A stretch of 64,000 nt of DNA from Chitinophaga tropicalis (GCF_009758205.1 NZ_WRXN01000006.1:434001-498000), one strand, 5' to 3'. Counted from the first letter of the stretch, positions 8,320-18,210 are shown. Notes: generated by a model not told the origin, from the letters alone. Program-made: numbers and translations.

Positions 8320-11289
8320 ATGAAGAAAGGATTCTCATTTCTTTCACGGGTATGCCTATGCAGTATGTATATGTTGCTATCATCACTGTGGGCATTCTCT
8401 CAATCCAGGACCATCACTGGTAAAGTTACGGAAAACCCCGGAGGTACGCCACTGCCGGGCGTTTCTGTACAGGTGAAGGGTACGGGCAAAGGTACCCAGA
8501 CCAACACTTCCGGGGTGTATAAACTGGAAGTGCCCCAGGGTGCAAATACCCTCGTTTTCACATTTGTAGGATACAAAAAAGAAGAAGTCGTACTTGGCGC
8601 TTCAGATAATGCAAACATAGCGCTGACGGCCGATGTAACAGGTCTTAAAGATGTAGTGGTAGTAGGTTACGGTACACAGAAAAAGTCTGAAGTAACCTCT
8701 GCCATCACCTCTGTCTCCGCAGCAGATTTCAGACAGAGCGGCGCACGTAATGCAATGGACCTGCTGCAGGGGAAAGTAGCCGGTTTGACCATAACCCGTA
8801 CTGGCGGCACAAACCCCAATACCGGCGTTACCATACAGCTGCGCGGCGTTACATCATTAACAGGCTCTATGTCGCCCCTGGTAGTGATCGATGGTATACC
8901 CGGCGGCAACCTGGACCTCCTTCAGCAGGATGATATCGCCTCCTTCTCCGTACTGAAAGACGGTTCTGCAGCGGCCATCTATGGCACACAGGCCAACGGA
9001 GGCGTGATCATCATCACCACCAAACGCGGTAAATCCGGCCCCGCCCGCGTAGATTACAACACCTATTTCCGTAAGGAATACGTACAGAGAAGACCTAAAT
9101 TCCTGACCGCAGATCAATACGCTGCAAAAATAGCCAGCGGAGATATCATCACAGAAGATAAAGGCTACAGAACAGACTTTGTAGACCTGCTGGTAAACCA
9201 CAGTAACCTTACACAGAACCATAACCTGGCATTTTCCGGTGGTAATGATATGAACACATATCGCGCAAGTGTCTACTACCAGGACCAGGATGGCCTGATG
9301 CTGGCTAACTCCCGCCAGCAATACGGCGGCCGCCTGAACGTTACTTCCAGGGGCCTTGATAACCGCCTTACAGCTTCCTTCAACCTGTCTACCAATTTCA
9401 ACAAAGCAAATATGCTGACAGATGGTGGTAACCTGAATGGCTATTATACTTTCAATCCTACCTATTCTCCCTATAATCCTGACGGCTCTTACTACTTTGA
9501 ACAGACCAGCACCAACGAACTGGCCAGGCTGCACCAGCAAACAGACATCCGTCAGCAGCAAACCACTTCAGGAGATGCGAAAATTTCTCTCGACATCATC
9601 AAAGGACTGAAAGCCTCCATCTTCGGTTCCGTGATCCGTGACACCTGGACAGAAGGAGGATATGCAGACCTGAACTCTGAACTGTCTTACGAAACCTATG
9701 ATTCCACAGGCTACGCATGGCAGGCCAATGAACTGCATGTTAAATACGCGTTAGAACCTACCCTGGAATACAACTTCACAGTGAACAACGCACATAACAT
9801 CACTGCTATCGGTGGTTACAGCTACCGCTATGAAGTAGACCAGGGCTTTGACGCAGGCAACTACGGTTTTGTGAACGACGTATTTGAAGAGAATAACCTC
9901 GGCGCAGGTAACCAGCTGGGACTGGGTAAAGCCAACATGGGCAGCTTCAAGAATGATAATACACTGATCGCTTTCTTCGGAAGACTGAACTATGCCTACA
10001 AAGACAAGTATATGGCTTCATTCATTCTGCGCCGTGAAGGCTCCTCCCGCTTCGGTGCCAACAATAAATGGGGATACTTCCCCGCTATTTCCGCAGGCTG
10101 GAACCTGCGTGAAGAAGCTTTCATGAGCAACCTGACTGCTGTAGACCAGCTGAAACTGAGAGTAGGTTACGGTATCACAGGAAACTCCGGTATCAACAAC
10201 TACGTATCTCTCGTTACAATGGGCACAGGTGGTAACTATATCAACCCCGATGGTATATGGCGCCAGACCTACGGCCCTAACAGGAACCCTAACCCAAACC
10301 TGAAATGGGAAAGAAAAGCGGAAGTGAACATTGGTGTTGACGCAAGCCTCTTCAAAGGACGCTTAACAGGTTCTATCGACGTATACAAACGCGTTACCAA
10401 CGACGTACTGGAAACATTCACCACACAGCTGCCTCCCTTCGTAAGGAACAGCATCTACGCCAACGTAGGCTCTATCTCTTCCAAAGGACTGGAAATTACC
10501 CTGAGCGGAAATATCATACAGTCAAAGCAACTGACCTGGAGCACAGATGTGGCATTCAGCACCAACCGCAGCGTACTGGACCGCTTCTCCAACGATGTTT
10601 ATAAGATAGAAAGCAAAACCTATGGCGGTATCGGCGGATACGGCGCACTGGGAGATGCTATCCGCACTTTTGAAGGAGACCGTATCGGTAACTTCTACGG
10701 TAAACGCTTTGCCGGCCTCACAGACGATGGAAAATGGCTGTTCTACAAAGCAGATGGCTCAAAAGTTTCTCCTGATCAGATCAACAGCGAAGAAGATCAT
10801 GCCGTTCTTGGTAATGCAATACCTAAATATTATCTGTCACTCACCAACACCTGGCATTACAAAGGTTTTGACCTGCGTGTGTTCATGCGCGGCAAATTCG
10901 GTTTCGATGTGCTGAACACCATGGAAATGTTTAACGGTAACAGGCAATCCCTGCCAAGCAATGTACTGGAAACTGCTTTCACCAAACATGCAAAACTGAA
11001 TGACAGCTACCAGTACTCAGATTACTATCTGGAAAAAGGTGGATATATGAAACTGGATGAAGTGACCCTGGCTTACAACATCCCTTTCAAAACAAAACTG
11101 ATACGCAACATGCGCGTGTACGTGACCGGCGCCAACCTGGCCACTATTACCAGATACACCGGTAACGACCCTGACTTCATCAAAGATACAGGGCTCAATC
11201 CCGGCATAGACGCACTGAACACAACGGACGACCGCAGGCCTTACCTGAGCTCAAGAGGTTTTATCCTGGGACTGAACGTTGGATTCTGA
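8320..11289 (+). CDS. SusC/RagA TonB-dependent outer-membrane receptor (no STN domain)
   Basis: The start at 8320 gives a classical signal peptide (MKKGFSFLSRVCLCSMYMLL...FSQS), giving 989 residues. A carboxypeptidase-regulatory-like domain follows (RTITGKVTENPGGTPLPGV), then the TonB box KDVVVVGYGTQKK, a plug (TIQLRGVTSLT, VLKDGSAAAIYG) and the barrel, ending in the usual hydrophobic strand (GLNVGF). It lacks the STN domain, so it should not signal through an anti-sigma factor, and no fecIR genes are adjacent. It imports a nutrient with the SusD partner encoded 22 bp downstream; the substrate is unknown. Confidence 0.95.
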   Translation: MKKGFSFLSRVCLCSMYMLLSSLWAFSQSRTITGKVTENPGGTPLPGVSVQVKGTGKGTQTNTSGVYKLEVPQGANTLVFTFVGYKKEEVVLGASDNANIALTADVTGLKDVVVVGYGTQKKSEVTSAITSVSAADFRQSGARNAMDLLQGKVAGLTITRTGGTNPNTGVTIQLRGVTSLTGSMSPLVVIDGIPGGNLDLLQQDDIASFSVLKDGSAAAIYGTQANGGVIIITTKRGKSGPARVDYNTYFRKEYVQRRPKFLTADQYAAKIASGDIITEDKGYRTDFVDLLVNHSNLTQNHNLAFSGGNDMNTYRASVYYQDQDGLMLANSRQQYGGRLNVTSRGLDNRLTASFNLSTNFNKANMLTDGGNLNGYYTFNPTYSPYNPDGSYYFEQTSTNELARLHQQTDIRQQQTTSGDAKISLDIIKGLKASIFGSVIRDTWTEGGYADLNSELSYETYDSTGYAWQANELHVKYALEPTLEYNFTVNNAHNITAIGGYSYRYEVDQGFDAGNYGFVNDVFEENNLGAGNQLGLGKANMGSFKNDNTLIAFFGRLNYAYKDKYMASFILRREGSSRFGANNKWGYFPAISAGWNLREEAFMSNLTAVDQLKLRVGYGITGNSGINNYVSLVTMGTGGNYINPDGIWRQTYGPNRNPNPNLKWERKAEVNIGVDASLFKGRLTGSIDVYKRVTNDVLETFTTQLPPFVRNSIYANVGSISSKGLEITLSGNIIQSKQLTWSTDVAFSTNRSVLDRFSNDVYKIESKTYGGIGGYGALGDAIRTFEGDRIGNFYGKRFAGLTDDGKWLFYKADGSKVSPDQINSEEDHAVLGNAIPKYYLSLTNTWHYKGFDLRVFMRGKFGFDVLNTMEMFNGNRQSLPSNVLETAFTKHAKLNDSYQYSDYYLEKGGYMKLDEVTLAYNIPFKTKLIRNMRVYVTGANLATITRYTGNDPDFIKDTGLNPGIDALNTTDDRRPYLSSRGFILGLNVGF

Positions 11290-11311
11290 TCTAAACATTA
11301 AAACACAAGGC

Positions 11312-12943
11312 ATGAAACGATTTAAAAAAATAACTACCTATACAGCACTGGCCTTATTACCTGTTTTCGCAAACAGTTGTACAGACCTGTCAGAAAAAGT
11401 ATACGATCAGCTGATCACCGACAACTTTTACAATAACAAAAATGAAGTTGTATCTGCTGTACTGAGACCCTATACCCACGCCAACGCATGGACCACCCCC
11501 GGCCAGAACGGCTGGTGGCGCCTCAGCGAACTTTCGGCCGATCAGCTGGCATGGCCCCAGAAAGGCCGTCACGGCTACGATGCAGGCAACTGGATACGCC
11601 TGCACTATCACACCTGGACCATAGACGATGGCCCGGTAAGAGATTGCTGGAGCCTGTTATGGACAGGTCTCGGCTTCTGTACCGATGCCATAGAGAATAT
11701 CAATAAACGTGAAGCATCCGCCATGGGACTGACACAGCAGGAAAAAGACGGCTACGTATCAGAACTGGTCCTGCTGCGCGCCTTCCACTACCTGCGTATC
11801 ATGGATATCTGGGGTAATGTGCCTATCGTTACCCAGGTAGGTATCCCGCTGAGCCCCGAAACAAAGACACGTAAAGAGGTATTTGATTTCGTGGAAAAAG
11901 AGATCCTGGACAACATCGATAAAAGCCCCGTACTTTCAAAATCCCTGCTGGGCCGTATGTCTAAAGCCGGTGGTTATGCCATGCTGGTAGAACTGTACCT
12001 GAACGCAGAGAAATGGACCGGTACCCCACGCTGGGACGATTGTATCAATGCTGCCAATAAACTGATCAACAACGAAGCAGGTGGCATGAACGGCGCACTG
12101 GAACTGGATCCGAACCTGACCGATACTTACAAACCGGATAACGATCTTTCCAAAGAGATCATCTTCTCCATCGCATACGATTACCAGATCTCCAACTTCA
12201 CCCCACAGTGGACAGGAGATTTCTATCACTTCAACCAGAGCCAGATCAACGGCAATACACTGAACGGTAATGATGGCGTGGTAGTGATCCCGGGAGTGTA
12301 TACCACCTTCGAGAATGCTGACAAACGTAAGAAAGAATGGATTCTGGAAGGACCACAGTGGAGATACGGCTCCAATGGCACCGTGCCCGTTATCTCCAGT
12401 GGTGGCAATGAATACAATGGTGAGCAGCTGGTATTTGTAGATAACATCCGTAAGAACAAACAGGGCAGCACCGTATCCGACATGACACAGGGTGAAGAGA
12501 ACAGTGGCGTACGCTTCAATAAATATAAGCTCGGGCCCACTTCCGATCCTCATTACAGAAGCACTGACTGGGCCGTTTACCGTTTAACATGGGTGTACCT
12601 GGCCAAAGCAGAAGCTATCATGAGAAAGAACAATGGCGCAGCTACACAGGAAGCAGTAGACCTGGTAAATGCTATCAGGAAACGTGCATTTGCACCGGAA
12701 GACTGGGGCACTCACGAGTATACCACTACCACGCTGACGATGGACGAGCTGCTGGCAGAACTGGGACGTGAGCTTATCTTTGAAGGCTACCGCCGCCAGG
12801 AGCTGATCCGCTGGGGTAAGTATACTACTGCCAGCTGGTGGGACCACTCCGCATCTGAAGGCTTCAGGGAGCTGTTCCCTGTTCCGCAGACACAACGCGT
12901 GCTCAATCCCAACCTCGGACAAAATACAGGATATCCTAACTGA
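11312..12943 (+). CDS. SusD/RagB family surface lipoprotein
   Basis: The start at 11312 (MKRFKKITTYTALALLPVFANSC) gives a lipoprotein signal with lipobox FANSC; an earlier in-frame ATG at 11279 overlaps the susC end. The body is canonical SusD/RagB: an N-terminal SusD-like domain with the TPR pairs (LVLLRAFHYLRIMDIWGNVPIVT, a hallmark segment) and a C-terminal domain ending LFPVPQTQRVLNPNLGQNTGYPN. The final 'FPVP..E/Q....NP.L.QN.GY' pattern is diagnostic of the family. It works as the ligand-binding lid of the preceding receptor. Confidence 0.95.
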   Translation: MKRFKKITTYTALALLPVFANSCTDLSEKVYDQLITDNFYNNKNEVVSAVLRPYTHANAWTTPGQNGWWRLSELSADQLAWPQKGRHGYDAGNWIRLHYHTWTIDDGPVRDCWSLLWTGLGFCTDAIENINKREASAMGLTQQEKDGYVSELVLLRAFHYLRIMDIWGNVPIVTQVGIPLSPETKTRKEVFDFVEKEILDNIDKSPVLSKSLLGRMSKAGGYAMLVELYLNAEKWTGTPRWDDCINAANKLINNEAGGMNGALELDPNLTDTYKPDNDLSKEIIFSIAYDYQISNFTPQWTGDFYHFNQSQINGNTLNGNDGVVVIPGVYTTFENADKRKKEWILEGPQWRYGSNGTVPVISSGGNEYNGEQLVFVDNIRKNKQGSTVSDMTQGEENSGVRFNKYKLGPTSDPHYRSTDWAVYRLTWVYLAKAEAIMRKNNGAATQEAVDLVNAIRKRAFAPEDWGTHEYTTTTLTMDELLAELGRELIFEGYRRQELIRWGKYTTASWWDHSASEGFRELFPVPQTQRVLNPNLGQNTGYPN

Positions 12944-13002
12944 TTAGAGCAGTTGAAAAACGATAGCAAGTGCCGTTCCTTTAATAGGGCGGCATTTGTG
13001 GT

Positions 13003-14121
13003 TTATGGAAGATCGTCAAAGAGAGAAAGCTGTGCGGGGTTTTGTGAATGGCCCGATACCTGGATCACTTCATTGAAATTCGAAAGAGAGATACCCAGAA
13101 GCCTTACCGGTTTATCTTCAGGGTCAGTAGATAACAGCAGTTGTTTGGCTGTTTCAAGAATTTTATTGAGATCGCCTGTAGGAAAAGGAAGGGACTGGTT
13201 ACGTGTTATCTGCCTGAAATCACCGTACTTTATTTTAAGGGTAATGGTCCTGCCTTTTAATCCATAACGCTGCAAACGCTCACATACTATCTTGCCGATC
13301 TTATCCAGCTCTGCATTCATTTCTTCTGTCTTTGTAAGATCGTAAGGGAAGGTATCCTCTGCACCGAGAGATTTGGTTTCACGGTGAGGCTGTACTTCAC
13401 GGTCGTCTATCCCGCGTACTATCCTGTAATAAAATGCACCGGGTTTGCCAAAGTGTTGCTTAAGATCGTTCTCTGTTAACCGTTTGAGATCTGCACCCGT
13501 ATGCAGTCCCATTCTTTTCATTTTATCTGCCGTTACCCTTCCAACACCATGAAATTTCTCTACCGGCAGTTTCTCCATAAATTCCTCTATGGATGAAGGT
13601 CCTATAAAGGTCAGCCCATTGGGTTTGTTCATGTCTGATGCTATCTTGGCAACAAACTTGTTTACCGAGATCCCGGCAGAAGCCGTCAGGTTCAGTTCAT
13701 CCCATATAGCCTGTTTGATCAGTTTGGCTATCTCTATTGCAGAACCGATATGCTGTTTATCTGTAGTTACATCAAGATAAGCCTCATCAAGGGAGAGTGG
13801 TTCTATTATATCCGTATAGCGGCTGAAAATTTCACGTATATGCCGGGATACATCCTTGTATACATCAAAGCGGGGCCTGACAAAGATTGCGTCCGGACAT
13901 AGCTGCAGGGCTCTTTTGGAGGGCATGGCAGAGCGTACGCCAAATTTGCGCGCTTCATAGCTGGCAGTAGCTACAACGCCGCCACGCCCTTCCGGAGAAC
14001 CTCCTACAACAATAGGCTTACCCCTGTATTCGGGATTGTCCCGCTGTTCTACAGACGCATAGAAAGCATCCATATCAATATGGATGATCTTACGTTGTCT
14101 GGTATTTATTTCGTTATCCAT
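13003..14121 (-). CDS. dinB: DNA polymerase IV (Y-family translesion polymerase)
   Basis: At 372 residues this is the normal length for Pol IV. The catalytic motifs are present: HIDMDAFYASVEQRDNPEYRGKP at the N terminus (first metal-binding Asp) and SLDEAYLDVT (second acidic pair) near residue 105. A helix-hairpin-helix thumb (FHGVGRVTADKMKRMG) and the little-finger domain follow. It ends SQNPAQLSLFDDLP, whose QLSLF segment is a sliding-clamp (beta) binding motif, so clamp recruitment is expected. The gene is convergent with susD. No SOS box was recognised upstream. Confidence 0.97.
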   Translation of the reverse strand: MDNEINTRQRKIIHIDMDAFYASVEQRDNPEYRGKPIVVGGSPEGRGGVVATASYEARKFGVRSAMPSKRALQLCPDAIFVRPRFDVYKDVSRHIREIFSRYTDIIEPLSLDEAYLDVTTDKQHIGSAIEIAKLIKQAIWDELNLTASAGISVNKFVAKIASDMNKPNGLTFIGPSSIEEFMEKLPVEKFHGVGRVTADKMKRMGLHTGADLKRLTENDLKQHFGKPGAFYYRIVRGIDDREVQPHRETKSLGAEDTFPYDLTKTEEMNAELDKIGKIVCERLQRYGLKGRTITLKIKYGDFRQITRNQSLPFPTGDLNKILETAKQLLLSTDPEDKPVRLLGISLSNFNEVIQVSGHSQNPAQLSLFDDLP

Positions 14122-14160
14122 TACTTCAGGCGCGTATACAAAGATATGACATCAGCAGCC

Positions 14161-14655
14161 TTAGAATGATTCATCAGCGCTGGGACCATAACTGCCCGGA
14201 ATAGGGATGTCCAGCAAACGAAGAAACACGCCCAGCTGTGCCCTGTGATGCACTATCTGGCTGTAAGACATCCGGATCACATCTCCTTTGGGAGAAACAT
14301 CATAGATCTCACTGCCATTACGGAGTGTCCATGGTTCATCAAACTGTGCGATATCTGCTTTTTCAAGATGAGACTTGCCGGATTCGAGAGAACGTTCAAA
14401 ATATTCCAGCAAAGCTGGGGTGTCTTTTATATCTACAGGTTCATACGGGTTATTGGAAAAATCAAGTTCATCTGTGGTCAGCGCCATGCTGACCCAGGAA
14501 GGAAGTTCTGCAATATGTGTAGCCAGTCTTTTGATGGTCATACTTTTGGGATGGGGCTGCCAGTCAAATTTGTCAGTCGGGATAATGGCCAGCATTTTAC
14601 GTGTTGTCTGTGCTTCCTTTTCCATTTCCTTCAGCAGAGATTGAATGAGTTCCAT
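14161..14655 (-). CDS. DinB-superfamily metal-binding protein
   Basis: The start at 14655 (MELIQSLLKEMEKEAQTT) is preferred; an ATG nine codons upstream is possible. The 164-residue four-helix protein has conserved family segments: DKFDWQPHPKSMTIKRLATHIAELPSW, with a metal-ligand His, and SQIVHHRAQLGVFLRLL, with two adjacent His, followed by GSYGPSADE at the C terminus. It belongs to the DinB/DUF664 group, which is unrelated in fold to Pol IV (also called DinB) encoded next to it. The exact reaction is unknown. Confidence 0.85.
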   Translation of the reverse strand: MELIQSLLKEMEKEAQTTRKMLAIIPTDKFDWQPHPKSMTIKRLATHIAELPSWVSMALTTDELDFSNNPYEPVDIKDTPALLEYFERSLESGKSHLEKADIAQFDEPWTLRNGSEIYDVSPKGDVIRMSYSQIVHHRAQLGVFLRLLDIPIPGSYGPSADESF

Positions 14656-14860
14656 GATATTTTGTTTTTGATGATGATACAAAGTAAAAGACGTGAAGTG
14701 ACAACCCTATGTCAGTAGGATCATGAAAAATTTCAGGATTATTTCACAAATGATTGAAATTATATTGAGTATTCTTGTGTCTACTTACAGGTACTTAACT
14801 CTTTTGCCGGCCTCGCGCCGCTAAAAATTAAAAACTATCATAATTAAAACTGAGAAACAG

Positions 14861-15784
14861 ATGAAGAAATGGAGTTTTCTGATGATTTGCATGATGATGC
14901 TGTTTTATACAGCAATGGCCCAGAAGATCACAGTAGCCACTTACAACATGCGGAACGATGCCAACAAAGAAGATGCTGCAAACGGTAATGGATGGAAACA
15001 GCGTTACCCTGTCATTGCCTCTATGATCCGTTTTTATGGTTTTGATATTTTCGGAACCCAGGAATGCCTGCATCATCAGCTGGAAGATATTAAAGCCTCC
15101 CTGCCCGGGTATGCCTATACCGGCGTAGGACGTGACGACGGTAAACAGGCAGGAGAATATTCTGCCATCTTTTATAACAGCACACGGTTCAGCTTGCTGG
15201 AAAAAGGGGACTTCTGGATGTCAACAGTAACAGACAGGCCTAATAAAGGATGGGATGCCGCATTGCCAAGGCTCTGTTCCTGGGGTAAGTTCAAAGAGAT
15301 CAGTACAGGTTTTACCTTCTGGTTCTTCAATCTGCATATGGACCATGTAGGTGTGAAAGCCCGTGAGGAAAGCGCCAGACTGGTGCTGGCAAAAGTGAAG
15401 CAAATGACAGGAGGATTGCCGGTAATAGTTACGGGCGATTTCAATGTAGATCAGAACAGCCCTTCCTATGGAGTGGTTAATAACTCAGGCGTGCTGAAAG
15501 ATGCTTATGAAACAGCAGGTATAAAATATGCCCTGAACGGTACCTTTAACGCTTTTAATCCTAACGCAAAGACAGATAGCCGGATAGATCATATTTTCCT
15601 GAGCAGCGATTTCAAAGCAGAAAGATATGGCATACTGACAGATACTTACAGAAGCAGGGATACAGATGTTGCAAAGGCCGGCAGCGCCAATTTCCCGAAA
15701 GAAGTATCCCTGGATAAGTATACCGCCCGGGTGCCTTCAGACCATTTCCCGGTAATGGTAGTATTACAGTATGAGGTAAAATAG
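14861..15784 (+). CDS. Secreted endonuclease/exonuclease/phosphatase (EEP) family hydrolase
   Basis: A signal peptide (MKKWSFLMICMMMLFYTAMAQ) precedes a complete EEP domain. The motifs are TYNMRNDA (Asn ligand), GTQECL (Glu metal ligand), a LHMDH segment, VTGDFNVD (GDFN catalytic), RIDHIF and SDHFPVMV (catalytic His). At 307 residues it matches many Bacteroidota secreted EEP proteins that act on phosphodiesters such as nucleic acids, sphingomyelin-like lipids or inositol phosphates. The substrate cannot be assigned. The gene stands alone, with about 200 bp of A/T-rich leader upstream. Confidence 0.9.
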   Translation: MKKWSFLMICMMMLFYTAMAQKITVATYNMRNDANKEDAANGNGWKQRYPVIASMIRFYGFDIFGTQECLHHQLEDIKASLPGYAYTGVGRDDGKQAGEYSAIFYNSTRFSLLEKGDFWMSTVTDRPNKGWDAALPRLCSWGKFKEISTGFTFWFFNLHMDHVGVKAREESARLVLAKVKQMTGGLPVIVTGDFNVDQNSPSYGVVNNSGVLKDAYETAGIKYALNGTFNAFNPNAKTDSRIDHIFLSSDFKAERYGILTDTYRSRDTDVAKAGSANFPKEVSLDKYTARVPSDHFPVMVVLQYEVK

Positions 15785-15900
15785 GAGCAATTTGCAGTAA
15801 CAGTACTCATTTAGAGGATGGGAAAGTGCTATTATATTTCATTGCCACTGGTGTTTTATATATTGGGTATAGCCTTAATATTTCATTTTTACCTACGCCT

Positions 15901-16269
15901 ATGATACACTTACAAAGCACCACTGTTATGGTAGCAATTTTCGGGCTTATGATGGCCCTCATTGTCTTCCTTTTTACACGTTATTATTTTTCGAGGAGTG
16001 GAAAAACAGATTACCTTAAGAAGATTGAAGTTGCGAACAATGAGATGCTGTATTCCATCAGACCTTTGCTGGTGGAAAAGAAAGTTCCGTCAAAAGAAAT
16101 ATTGATGGCGGTCACATTTTCTACAGCAAAGAAGTATGGAGTGGAACAGAATGACCTCTACGATGAGTTTTCGCTCACAAGTGACCTGATCAATGAAACG
16201 ATTGCAAATTCCTTTCTTACGTCTGACGAGAAGCTTGAATTTTGCAGTTTGTTGCAGGCCATTAAATAG
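15901..16269 (+). CDS. Small membrane-anchored protein of unknown function
   Basis: From the ATG at 15901 the product is 122 residues. It has one strong transmembrane segment (VMVAIFGLMMALIVFLFTRYYF) followed by a cytoplasmic charged domain of about 85 residues ending in LEFCSLLQAIK. A GTG at 15826 would add a second hydrophobic segment (MLLYFIATGVLYIGYSLNI), so a two-TM form is possible. No family was recognised. It ends just before a strong bidirectional terminator. Confidence 0.6.
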   Translation: MIHLQSTTVMVAIFGLMMALIVFLFTRYYFSRSGKTDYLKKIEVANNEMLYSIRPLLVEKKVPSKEILMAVTFSTAKKYGVEQNDLYDEFSLTSDLINETIANSFLTSDEKLEFCSLLQAIK

Positions 16270-16283
16270 CGTAAAGAAATGAC

Positions 16284-16325
16284 TCAACAAAAAGGGTTTC
16301 GCTTCGGCGAAACCCTTTTTGTTGA
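16284..16325. terminator. Bidirectional intrinsic terminator with UUCG loop
   Basis: A 19-bp perfect stem (16284-16302 with 16307-16325) is capped by TTCG closed by a C-G pair, a highly stable tetraloop. The A-run and T-run in the arms give U-tracts in both directions. It lies between the convergent genes ending at 16269 and 16356. Confidence 0.95.
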
Positions 16326-16329
16326 AAGA

Positions 16330-16344
16330 CTGGCCACAGGCCAG
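16330..16344. repeat. Short palindrome, CTGGCC-ACA-GGCCAG
   Basis: This perfect 6-bp inverted repeat around ACA lies immediately beyond the terminator. Related palindromes occur intergenically at 23049-23067, 39609-39623 and 56211-56227, with a half copy at 19901-19914. Confidence 0.6.
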
Positions 16345-16355
16345 CTATCTTCACC

Positions 16356-17429
16356 TTATTTTGAAGACTTCTTCGCAGAGCTGCCTGTCTTGGTTTTAGC
16401 AGCTGTTTTGGAAGAAGATGATTTTGTACCTGAAGATTTGCTTTCTGAAGTCTTTTCCGTAGCCTTCTTCGTTGTGGCAGAAGTCTTTGTAGTTGCAGCC
16501 TTTGCAGCTGGTTTAGGCATAGTAGCTTTAGGCGTTGGCTTCTTCTCTTTCAGCTTTTTGATCTCTGCATTGGCCAGGGTTTTAGCTTCCTGGTCGCCAT
16601 ATTTGAGCGTCAGCTCATAATATTTAATGGCATTGGCATCATCGCCTTTTTTTGCATAGATATTGGCGATATTGTTCAGTACAATAAAGTCTTTAGGATC
16701 AATAGCCGTAGCTTTCAGGAAAGCCTTCAGCGCATTGTCATTATCTCCTTTTAACGTATAGGCAAGGCCGAGGTCTGAAAGGCTGGCCACATGTTTAGGA
16801 TAATATTTCAACACAGTTTCTGAGATCAGCTTCATATTATCTGCCTGTCCTTTCCCTACATTATAGATCTGTGCCACATATTCCTGTACTGCATTAAGCA
16901 TGAACTGCTCAGGCTTTTCCAGTGGCTTATTGTCAGCCCATTTCCACTGGTTTTTGATCTTGCTGGAGTGATCAATAGCTGCTACCAGCTCTTTGGTCAT
17001 ATTAGTGTAGTTATAATTCTCACCCAGCATATAGATCTTACCAAAACGCATATCCAGGCGGTTAGGATATTTGGATATCCCGGTATTGATGTATTTGAAT
17101 CCTTTGTTGAGCGGGTCCTTTTTATAGCCGATCTCACTGGTGTAACCGGCAGGGTCGCCATTTTTCCCGGCTTTCAGTAAAGCTGCGCCATTGGCAGTGT
17201 GATTGACGGTAACTACTTCCGTTTTACTCTTACTTACATAATAGTTAAAGTAAGCAATATACAATTCGGCATCGCTGGGTCGGGCTTTTTCCCATTTTGC
17301 CAGTAACGTGCGCTGTTTGGCGGTGTCTCCGCTAACACACAATTTCTCGAAATCCTGTTTGTAGTTTTGACCGATAGCCGGAAGCGAAAACGCAGTGAAT
17401 AGTAGTGGGAGTGTAAATAATCTTTTCAT
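16356..17429 (-). CDS. Secreted TPR-repeat protein with Lys/Ser/Thr/Ala-rich tail
   Basis: The start at 17429 (MKRLFTLPLLFTAFSLPAIGQ) gives a clean signal peptide. Of 357 residues, the middle contains at least two recognisable TPR units (ASLSDLGLAYTLKGDNDNALKAF; FIVLNNIANIYAKKGDDANAIKYY). The last 65 or so residues are low complexity, dominated by K, S, T, A and P, and very basic. TPR domains mediate protein contacts. The basic tail may bind nucleic acid, an anionic cell-surface polymer or peptidoglycan; this is inference. No partner gene is adjacent. Confidence 0.8.
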   Translation of the reverse strand: MKRLFTLPLLFTAFSLPAIGQNYKQDFEKLCVSGDTAKQRTLLAKWEKARPSDAELYIAYFNYYVSKSKTEVVTVNHTANGAALLKAGKNGDPAGYTSEIGYKKDPLNKGFKYINTGISKYPNRLDMRFGKIYMLGENYNYTNMTKELVAAIDHSSKIKNQWKWADNKPLEKPEQFMLNAVQEYVAQIYNVGKGQADNMKLISETVLKYYPKHVASLSDLGLAYTLKGDNDNALKAFLKATAIDPKDFIVLNNIANIYAKKGDDANAIKYYELTLKYGDQEAKTLANAEIKKLKEKKPTPKATMPKPAAKAATTKTSATTKKATEKTSESKSSGTKSSSSKTAAKTKTGSSAKKSSK

Positions 17430-17743
17430 ATTCATAGGATTGGAATAAACGGAGCAAATGCCCGCGATATAGAAACAATCAGCCTTATTCTCACTGGTCA
17501 GACCAGAGCCGGGAGACAAAGTTACAGAAGATAATAATATTTTTTACCATATTTTGACTTGTCCGCACCGAAATAATACCTTTCAATTGTACCTTTTATT
17601 AACATAACAAATTCATTTACAGGGATAATGGTGGTTTACCGGTCTTCCTAAATAGTAAGCTGTCCTTTTTCACTTTCAGATTAAAACATATATAAAATTA
17701 CTTAATTGTTCCGGTCGAAAATGTTAAAATGTATAAACGGCTT

Positions 17744-18178
17744 TTAACCATTGTATTCTGCCAGCCTTTGAAGAAGTGGGAGGAAGGCTTCTATCAGTTT
17801 CAGCTCTTCTGCGGTAAAGAGACGTTCCATGGCTTTTACCAGCCATTCTTCCTTGATACGCCTGTTTTCTACCAGGTGATGAAGGCCTTTTTCGGTAAGG
17901 GAAATAAATACTTTACGTTTGTCGGTTTCGTCTGTCACCCGGTTTACACAACCAGCTTCAGATAAACGGTTGATGATCTGTGAGATAGCCTGCGCGGAGA
18001 TCCGCTCCATTTCTGCCAGGGCAGAAGGCAGCATGCTGCCATGCTGGTCCAGCAGGCCCATCGTTAATAGCTCTGCATTGGAAAAGTCTGACGCTATATT
18101 CTGCTTTCGTAGCTGACGCACCAGGCGTGTTATTGTGCTGCGTAAAGAAGCAGCTACCTCATAAGTATTTGTCGACAT
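17744..18178 (-). CDS. MarR-family transcriptional regulator
   Basis: The 144-residue protein has a winged helix-turn-helix of MarR type (ISAQAISQIINRLSEAGCVNRVTDETDKRKVFISLTEKG). The wing includes the conserved D-x-R-x-x-x-(I/V) pattern (DKRKVFI). MarR dimers bind palindromes in their own promoter and release DNA on binding small aromatic compounds. It is divergent from an MFS exporter gene. The same 12-13-bp palindrome occurs in both promoters, which strongly suggests it controls itself and the exporter. Confidence 0.93.
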   Translation of the reverse strand: MSTNTYEVAASLRSTITRLVRQLRKQNIASDFSNAELLTMGLLDQHGSMLPSALAEMERISAQAISQIINRLSEAGCVNRVTDETDKRKVFISLTEKGLHHLVENRRIKEEWLVKAMERLFTAEELKLIEAFLPLLQRLAEYNG

Positions 18179-18197
18179 ATAGATTTAAGTCAATTGG

Positions 18198-18210
18198 CAA
18201 AGTTACTTTA
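18198..18210 (-). promoter_or_regulatory. marR promoter -7 box and MarR-type operator
   Basis: On the minus strand TAACTTTG (18205-18198) matches the Bacteroidota -7 consensus TAnnTTTG. It overlaps the palindrome AAAGTTACTTTA (18199-18210), 20 bp before the marR start codon. Binding here would block the marR promoter. Confidence 0.65.

Noticed and set aside
13003..14655. Functional link between the two neighbouring 'DinB' genes
   Set aside because: The shared name is historical. One is a Y-family DNA polymerase and the other a four-helix metal-binding protein; they are separate genes and no shared SOS box was found.
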